64,000 nucleotides of DNA from Heyndrickxia shackletonii (GTDB lineage Bacteria > Bacillota > Bacilli > Bacillales > Bacillaceae_C), in the NCBI RefSeq assembly GCF_001420715.1, contig NZ_LJJC01000004.1, positions 3,043,715 to 3,107,714 of the forward strand, given 5' to 3'. The notes under the pieces were generated by a model. That model made no database searches. It saw only the letters and a list, made by a program, of their open reading frames with translations, and was not told the DNA's origin. The translations under genes and the position numbers were made by a program. Positions 58,722-64,000 of this stretch are shown here, one piece after another (position 1 is the first letter of the stretch; each line of letters begins with the position of its first letter).

Positions 58722-59066
58722 TTAGCGGATTTCTTTAATACGAGCGGCTTTACCACGTAAATTACGTAGATAGTAAAGTTTCGCACGACGAACTTTACCG
58801 CGACGCACTACTTCTAAATTCGCAATCTTAGGAGTGTGTAAAGGGAATGTACGCTCAACACCTACACCATAAGATACTTTACGAACTGTGAAAGTTTCAC
58901 TGATTCCACCACCGCGGCGTTTGATAACAACACCTTCAAATAACTGTACACGTTCACGAGTACCCTCGATAACCTTAACATGAACACGTACTGTATCTCC
59001 AGGACGGAAAGCAGGAATATCACTGCGAAGTTGATCTTTTGTAATTTCTTCAATAATATTGTGCAT
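58722..59066 (-). CDS. rplS: 50S ribosomal protein L19
   Basis: Large-subunit protein at the 30S interface. 114 aa from ATG 59066 (AAGGAG 9 bases upstream): [35 protein letters not shown], and [20 protein letters not shown]. The frame opens earlier (59105) but without support. A structured leader precedes it. Confidence 0.98.
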   Translation of the reverse strand: MHNIIEEITKDQLRSDIPAFRPGDTVRVHVKVIEGTRERVQLFEGVVIKRRGGGISETFTVRKVSYGVGVERTFPLHTPKIANLEVVRRGKVRRAKLYYLRNLRGKAARIKEIR

Positions 59067-59131
59067 CGTTTTCAACTCCTTCCAACAGATGCTCTTACAT
59101 ATCACTCATTGTAGCGGAACATCGTTATAGC

Positions 59132-59150
59132 GTGATTTGCCTCAAATCAC
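59132..59150 (-). promoter_or_regulatory. Hairpin in the rplS leader (possible L19 autoregulatory leader)
   Basis: Perfect 8-bp stem GTGATTTG / CAAATCAC with a 3-base loop, 66 bases before the rplS start in the 179-bp trmD-rplS gap. A ribosomal protein L19 leader RNA is known upstream of rplS in Bacillus; whether this is that structure needs a covariance-model search. Confidence 0.5.
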
Positions 59151-59245
59151 AAAATTAATCTTAACATATCGGTATTTATTATGCAATAAGAAATATGGAT
59201 ATGCTGTAACACTGCTTTGACTTTGGTAACAATAAGATTTTCTAT

Positions 59246-59977
59246 CTACTTCTCATTTTCCCATTCCATGATCCATTTTCTTTGTTTTTCTGTTAATTGG
59301 TATCCTTCTAATAGATCTGGCCTTCGTAAAAAGGTTCTTCTTAATGATTCTTTTTCTCTCCACTCTTCTATTTTCCGATGATCTCCGGAAAGAAGAATAT
59401 CTGGTACTTTCATTCCATTGAAATCTGCCGGCCTAGTGTAATGTGGATGTTCCAATAAACCTGTTGAAAAGGAATCCAGAACAGGTGAATCTTCATTTCC
59501 CAATACACCTGGTAATAGACGAACGATACTGTCTACCATTACCATAGCTCCAAGTTCTCCACCAGTTAATACAAAGTCACCGATAGAAACTTCATCTGTT
59601 ACAGCAAATTCCCTTATTCTTTCGTCATATCCTTCATAATGGCCGCAGATAAAAATTAGGTGGTCTTCCTGAGACAATTCTTCTGCTTTTGATTGATTGA
59701 AAGTTTCCCCTTGTGGACAAAGTAAAATTATTCTTGGTTTACTTTCCCCTTGCTTTAGGCTTTCCACTGCGTCAAATATTGGCTGTGGCTTTAATACCAT
59801 TCCGGCGCCGCCGCCATATGGATAATCATCTACAGTTTGATGCTTATTATCAGCAAATTCCCGATAGTTAACGATATTGTATTCGACTATATCCTTTTCC
59901 TTTGCTTTCTTTAAAATTGATGTGCCGAGAACCCCTGTAAACATTTCAGGAAACAAGGTTAATATATCAATTTTCAT
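59246..59977 (-). CDS. trmD: tRNA (guanine-N1)-methyltransferase
   Basis: Methylates G37 of tRNAs and prevents frameshifting. SPOUT knot methyltransferase, 243 aa, as in B. subtilis: [47 protein letters not shown] and the knot segment [10 protein letters not shown]-type [18 protein letters not shown] overlap with rimM. Confidence 0.98.
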   Translation of the reverse strand: MKIDILTLFPEMFTGVLGTSILKKAKEKDIVEYNIVNYREFADNKHQTVDDYPYGGGAGMVLKPQPIFDAVESLKQGESKPRIILLCPQGETFNQSKAEELSQEDHLIFICGHYEGYDERIREFAVTDEVSIGDFVLTGGELGAMVMVDSIVRLLPGVLGNEDSPVLDSFSTGLLEHPHYTRPADFNGMKVPDILLSGDHRKIEEWREKESLRRTFLRRPDLLEGYQLTEKQRKWIMEWENEK

Positions 59978-60486
59978 GATAGTAATCCTTCCATTGGTTC
60001 AATAATAATTCGTTTTTCCTGGACATTAATGTGTTTCACAATCGGTTCAATATAAGGAATTAAATATTCCTTTCCTTTTTCCCCTTTTACTACCCAAACA
60101 TCATTAGCACCCGGGGTAAGTATTTCCTTCACAACTCCTACTAATTCATTAGAAGTTGTCAATACTTGACAGCCAACAATCTCGTGAAAGTAAAATTCCC
60201 CTTCATCCAGCTTCCCTAATTGTTCTTTTGACACCTTTAAAATACCATTTTTCCATTTTTCCACTTCATTAATATTGGTATACCCTTCAAAGGTAAGTAA
60301 ATCAAAATTTTTATGTATACGGTGGCTTTTCACAACTAACTCAATAGGTTTTGATTGTTCCGTGATAAATAGATATAGAATGCTTCCAATTTTAAATCGT
60401 TCCTCTTTAAAATCCGTTATTGATATCACACGAACTTCACCATTCAAACCGTGTGTATTAACGATTTTACCTACATTAAACCACAT
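59974..60486 (-). CDS. rimM: 16S rRNA processing protein RimM
   Basis: 30S maturation factor. 170 aa: N-terminal beta domain [18 protein letters not shown] and C-terminal PRC-barrel ([41 protein letters not shown] in part). Coupled to trmD downstream. Confidence 0.97.
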   Translation of the reverse strand: MWFNVGKIVNTHGLNGEVRVISITDFKEERFKIGSILYLFITEQSKPIELVVKSHRIHKNFDLLTFEGYTNINEVEKWKNGILKVSKEQLGKLDEGEFYFHEIVGCQVLTTSNELVGVVKEILTPGANDVWVVKGEKGKEYLIPYIEPIVKHINVQEKRIIIEPMEGLLS

Positions 60487-60497
60487 TTATTTCACCT

Positions 60498-60887
60498 CTA
60501 ACGTATTTCTGTAATGATTCCATCTTTCACAATAATCATTCTCTCACTAGATAGTTTATTCCAATCGTCACCAACTTTTATTTCGACAATAGATTGAATA
60601 CTCTGTTCCGTTAATTCACTACCCAATGGAAGGATTTCTAGTTGCTCTATTTGAAAATCAATTAATTTTACTTTTTCCTGTCTAATATTAATTTCCTTTT
60701 CAAAATGACTTTTTAAACTTGCCGGAGGAAACTTTTTTGTTTTTTCCAGTTTCTTAAGTTCAAATCGAAGCTGATCACACTCTTTTTGAAATATTAACTT
60801 TTGCTCTTCATAGGAATGCAGTAATTTTTCTTTACTATTATCTGTCAACACTTGCTTTACAATTACGGACTGTAATATTTTCATCAT
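60498..60887 (-). CDS. ylqD: YlqD family protein, function unknown
   Basis: 129-aa cytoplasmic protein with a central charged coiled coil (residues 20-75) and a small C-terminal beta region (VGDDWNKLSSERMIIVKDGI). Same place as B. subtilis ylqD, before rimM. GGGGG precedes the two adjacent ATGs. Confidence 0.9.
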   Translation of the reverse strand: MMKILQSVIVKQVLTDNSKEKLLHSYEEQKLIFQKECDQLRFELKKLEKTKKFPPASLKSHFEKEINIRQEKVKLIDFQIEQLEILPLGSELTEQSIQSIVEIKVGDDWNKLSSERMIIVKDGIITEIR

Positions 60888-60974
60888 TTACCCCCATATT
60901 TAGTAGGCTTTTTGATGTTCATTTATTTTGCAGAGAGTTTATAAAAAATATGAAAGAATATATTTTTAACAAGT

Positions 60975-61020
60975 ATAGAATCTGTCCAGCGCAAGCGGCC
61001 GTTGGCGACGCGGATTCTAT
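60975..61020. repeat. GC-rich palindromic insert/terminator between khpA and ylqD
   Basis: ATAGAATC / GATTCTAT arms enclose 30 bases that are far richer in GC than the surroundings (AGCGCAAGCGGCCG, TTGGCGACGCG). T-run on the plus side and A-run on the other, so it could terminate in either direction. The inner part resembles short palindromic repeats common in Bacillaceae. Confidence 0.5.
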
Positions 61021-61035
61021 TTTTTGATATGGAAA

Positions 61036-61060
61036 AAGGGAGGCAATATTCTCCTCCCTT
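61036..61060 (-). terminator. Terminator after khpA
   Basis: AAGGGAGG / CCTCCCTT stem with 9-base loop, followed on the minus strand by TTTTTCC. It lies 71 bases past khpA. Confidence 0.75.
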
Positions 61061-61130
61061 CTTTTGATGATTTTCTTATTCATTTCACTTGGTGTAAAAT
61101 TATTTGGATTGAAAAATAAACTTATCGTTA

Positions 61131-61361
61131 TTAACCAATTTCCAAATAAATTCTCTTATGTTGTTGTAAACCAGCACCGGCATAGACAACAGTTCGTATT
61201 GCTTTTGCAACACGGCCCTTCTTCCCAATCACTTTACCGATATCCTCCTGATGAACAGAAAGATTATACGTTATTTGACTGGGCTCCTCGACCATTTCAA
61301 CCCGAACAGCATCCGGATGGTCGACTAAGGGCTTCACAATTTGAATAATCAAATCCTTCAT
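61131..61361 (-). CDS. khpA: KH-domain RNA-binding protein KhpA (YlqC)
   Basis: Small single-KH-domain protein; in streptococci it pairs with KhpB (EloR/Jag) in cell elongation control. 76 aa with the RNA-binding GxxG loop IGKKGRVAKAIRTVV. It follows rpsP by 14 bases. No Shine-Dalgarno is visible before the ATG (GTGAATCACT), unlike the other genes here. Confidence 0.94.
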   Translation of the reverse strand: MKDLIIQIVKPLVDHPDAVRVEMVEEPSQITYNLSVHQEDIGKVIGKKGRVAKAIRTVVYAGAGLQQHKRIYLEIG

Positions 61362-61375
61362 AGTGATTCACACAA

Positions 61376-61648
<273 letters not shown>

Positions 61649-61684
61649 TTAAAAGCACCTCCGAATAGTTTTACACAAGATAGT

Positions 61685-61714
61685 ATAATATCAAAAAAGT
61701 AATTTGTTTGTAAA
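61685..61714 (-). promoter_or_regulatory. Candidate sigma-A promoter of rpsP
   Basis: TTTACA, 18 bases, TATTAT on the minus strand, about 37 bases before the start codon. It follows directly on the ffh terminator hairpin. Confidence 0.55.
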
Positions 61715-61734
61715 GTGTTTTTTCTTAACACTTT
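61712..61734 (-). terminator. ffh terminator
   Basis: AAAGTGTT / AACACTTT stem, 7-base loop, 89 bases past the ffh stop, with T-rich DNA on both sides. Moderate strength. Confidence 0.6.
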
Positions 61735-61822
61735 TTGTATATTGGTAAAAGGAACTTACACATTGCTAGCCAAATAATCAAATGACAGCATTGCCTTAGT
61801 TGCCTTATTACTATCATTCAGC

Positions 61823-63163
61823 TTACATAAATGGGAATTTGAAGCCTTTCTTTTTCCCTTTTTGCATACTTGTCATTTGTTTCATCATTTTTTTCATTTC
61901 TTCAAATTGCTTGAGTAGTCGGTTTACCTCTTGAACAGTTCTTCCGCTTCCTTTTGCAATCCGTTTCCTGCGACCGGAATTAATAATTTCAGGATTGATT
62001 TTTTCCGCTTTTGTCATGGATTTAATGATGGCTTCTACATGACTGATCTGCTTATCATCAATTTGAATATTATTCAATCCTTTAATTTTATTCGCTCCAG
62101 GCATCATTTTTAAAAGCTCATCCAATGGACCCATTTTTCTGACTTGGCTAAGCTGATCTAGGAAATCATCAAAGGTAAAAGAAGCAGTTCGCATTTTTTG
62201 CTCCAGTTCTTTTGCCTTTTCTTCATCAACATTTGCCTGAGCTTTTTCAATTAAAGTCAAGACATCGCCCATTCCAAGTATTCTGGAAGCCATTCTTTCA
62301 GGATGAAATGCTTCTAATGCATCTAACTTTTCCCCCATACCGACAAATTTAATCGGTTTACCGGTTACGGAGCGAATAGATAGGGCTGCACCACCACGAG
62401 TGTCACCGTCTAATTTTGTTAAGACGACTCCTGTAATACCTAATTGCTCATTAAAGCTTTCGGCAACATTTACAGCATCTTGTCCAGTCATAGCATCTAC
62501 AACTAGAAAGATTTCCTCAGGACTTGCCAATTCTTTAATTTCCTTCAGCTCATTCATTAGCTCGCCATCAATATGCAGACGGCCGGCTGTATCAATTAGT
62601 ACATAATCATGATGATCAGCTTTTGCTTTTTCAATCGCCTGCCTTGCAATTTCTACGGGGCTAACTTGATCGCCAAGAGAAAACACAGGCATGCTTAATT
62701 GCTTTCCTAGTGTCTCTAATTGTTTGATAGCTGCAGGTCGATAAATGTCAGCTGCTACAAGTAAAGGATTACGATTATGCTTTTTTCTTAATAAATTCGC
62801 AAGCTTACCAGTGGTGGTTGTTTTACCGGCACCTTGTAAACCAACCATCATAATTACGGTTGGAGGGCGCTTGGAAACAGCTATTTGGCTTTGTTCTCCG
62901 CCCATTAGGTTCGTTAACTCTTCCTTAACAACCTTAATTACTTGTTGACCAGGAGTTAAGCTTTTCATTACCTCTTGACCAACAGCACGTTCACTTACTT
63001 TTTTTATAAATTCTTTTACTACTTTGAAGTTTACGTCCGCCTCTAATAATGCAAGACGTACTTCACGCATCATTTCCTTTACATCGCTTTCCGAAACTTT
63101 TCCCTTGCCGCGTATTTTCTGTATCGTATTCTGCAGTCGGTCGGCTAATCCTTCAAATGCCAT
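61823..63163 (-). CDS. ffh: Signal recognition particle protein Ffh
   Basis: GTPase that targets nascent membrane proteins to FtsY. 446 aa, as in B. subtilis. N domain, G domain (VGLQGAGKTTTTGKLANLL, DTAGRLHIDGELM, TKLDGDTRGGAAL) and C-terminal methionine-rich M domain (FEEMKKMMKQMTSMQKGKKK). Its SRP RNA gene is not in the window. Twelve bases after ylxM. Confidence 0.98.
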   Translation of the reverse strand: MAFEGLADRLQNTIQKIRGKGKVSESDVKEMMREVRLALLEADVNFKVVKEFIKKVSERAVGQEVMKSLTPGQQVIKVVKEELTNLMGGEQSQIAVSKRPPTVIMMVGLQGAGKTTTTGKLANLLRKKHNRNPLLVAADIYRPAAIKQLETLGKQLSMPVFSLGDQVSPVEIARQAIEKAKADHHDYVLIDTAGRLHIDGELMNELKEIKELASPEEIFLVVDAMTGQDAVNVAESFNEQLGITGVVLTKLDGDTRGGAALSIRSVTGKPIKFVGMGEKLDALEAFHPERMASRILGMGDVLTLIEKAQANVDEEKAKELEQKMRTASFTFDDFLDQLSQVRKMGPLDELLKMMPGANKIKGLNNIQIDDKQISHVEAIIKSMTKAEKINPEIINSGRRKRIAKGSGRTVQEVNRLLKQFEEMKKMMKQMTSMQKGKKKGFKFPFM

Positions 63164-63175
63164 ATATGCCGCCTC

Positions 63176-63505
63176 CTAATCTAATTTCTCTAGCGCATCA
63201 ATAAAAGGTAATATTTTCATTGATAATTCATCTGTTCCAAGATTATCTCTTAAAGCATTTAAAATTTTCGTGCGCTCTTTGAACTTTTGGAATAATAATA
63301 GCTTCTCTTCATATTCCTCGAGCATGTTTTCAGTACGTTTGATATTATCGAAAACCGCTTGCCGGCTAACCTCAAATTCTTCGGCAATTTCACCAAGGGA
63401 AAAATCATCTAAATAGTAGAAGGACATATAGCTTCGCTGCTTTGGAGTTAACAACGATTGATAAAAATCAAACAAGTAATTCATTCTTGTCGTTTTTTCA
63501 AGCAT
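63176..63505 (-). CDS. ylxM: YlxM family HTH regulator of the SRP operon
   Basis: 109-aa helix-turn-helix protein ([21 protein letters not shown]) that is co-transcribed with ffh; in streptococci it modulates SRP RNA assembly and GTPase activity. GGGGAGG precedes the ATG. Confidence 0.95.
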   Translation of the reverse strand: MLEKTTRMNYLFDFYQSLLTPKQRSYMSFYYLDDFSLGEIAEEFEVSRQAVFDNIKRTENMLEEYEEKLLLFQKFKERTKILNALRDNLGTDELSMKILPFIDALEKLD

Positions 63506-63546
63506 GATTATCCTCCCCTTGTTAAGTGAAAAAGCTTTACATATGA

Positions 63547-63575
63547 AGAATACACAATTTCCTTGGGTTTGTCAA
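63547..63575 (-). promoter_or_regulatory. Sigma-A promoter of ylxM-ffh
   Basis: TTGACA, 17 bases, TATTCT on the minus strand, about 42 bases before the ylxM start. Confidence 0.8.
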
Positions 63576-63605
63576 GATAAAACCTTTACATACAATTCAG
63601 CTAAT

Positions 63606-64000
63606 TTATTCTGCCTCTTTTTCGATAATTGTAGAAAATAGACCATACACATATTTTTCAGGATCAAACGCTTGTAAGTCATCCATTTTTTCACCAAGAC
63701 CCACAAATTTAACCGGAATATTTAATTCATTGCGGATAGCAAGAACAATACCGCCTTTTGCTGTTCCATCCAATTTCGTTAACACAATTCCGGATACATT
63801 CGTAACTTCTTTAAAAGTTTTTGCCTGGAGCAGTGCGTTTTGTCCAGTAGTCGCATCTAATACAAGCAACACTTCATGTGGTGCTCCAGGGATTTCCCTT
63901 TCAATCACACGTTTTACTTTTTCTAGCTCGTTCATTAAATTTACTTTATTTTGCAGACGTCCTGCCGTATCACATAATAATATATCTGCACTCTTTGCAC
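63606..64000 (-). CDS. ftsY: Signal recognition particle receptor FtsY (5' part outside window)
   Basis: Membrane-bound SRP receptor GTPase. Only the last 131 residues are here: [56 protein letters not shown] and the C-terminal [20 protein letters not shown], characteristic of the FtsY G domain. The frame is open to the window edge. No terminator is obvious in the 100 bp before ylxM. Confidence 0.97.
   Translation of the reverse strand, partial: AKSADILLCDTAGRLQNKVNLMNELEKVKRVIEREIPGAPHEVLLVLDATTGQNALLQAKTFKEVTNVSGIVLTKLDGTAKGGIVLAIRNELNIPVKFVGLGEKMDDLQAFDPEKYVYGLFSTIIEKEAE

Overview
This is a 64 kb window of a low-GC, motile Firmicute of the family Bacillaceae. The evidence is the gene order, which follows the Bacillus subtilis block from ftsY to polC almost gene for gene, the strong GGAGG-type ribosome binding sites, the frequent TTG/GTG starts, and protein sequences close to Bacillus families throughout. 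I cannot name the species. Except for one alcohol dehydrogenase gene, every protein gene lies on the minus strand, so transcription runs from position 64000 towards 1.

Layout in transcription order (high to low coordinates). 64000-58700: protein targeting and translation (ftsY 3' end, ylxM, ffh, rpsP, khpA, ylqD, rimM, trmD, rplS). 58300-56000: signal peptidase, ribosome-assembly GTPase rbgA and RNase HII rnhB. 55900-52500: two genes not found here in B. subtilis, an iron alcohol dehydrogenase (plus strand) and a squalene/tetraprenyl-curcumene cyclase. 52500-50600: ylqG and ylqH, FliK-like and FlhB-C-terminus-like proteins. 50500-40700: sucCD, dprA, topA, xerC, hslVU and codY. 40400-12200: a complete 28 kb fla/che operon from flgB to swrB, holding basal body, export apparatus, hook, switch, chemotaxis (cheY, B, A, W, C, D), flhF/flhG and sigD. 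12100-4600: rpsB, tsf, pyrH, frr, uppS, cdsA, dxr and rasP. 4259-1: polC, lacking only its last residues.

The fla/che genes overlap or nearly touch and build one machine: rod, ring and hook structure first, then export gate, then signalling, then the late sigma factor. The downstream block makes ribosomal proteins and elongation factor Ts, UMP for nucleotides, and isoprenoid and phospholipid precursors, ending with the site-2 protease and the replicative polymerase.

Departures from the B. subtilis backbone are the most interesting part. (1) Four copies of a roughly 140-180 bp structured repeat, all in the same orientation, sit in intergenic gaps; one lies inside the flagellar operon. (2) proS (between rasP and polC) and trmFO (between topA and xerC) are missing from their usual places. 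(3) The cyclase/dehydrogenase pair is inserted between rnhB and ylqG. (4) The swrD start codon is separated from its Shine-Dalgarno by a perfect 10-bp hairpin that would bring the two together. (5) Three copies of a TGTCGTA box lie upstream of flgB. I found no insertion sequence, prophage, CRISPR array, tRNA or rRNA, and no gene that looks frameshifted. I see no clear sign of a wholly new multi-gene system.
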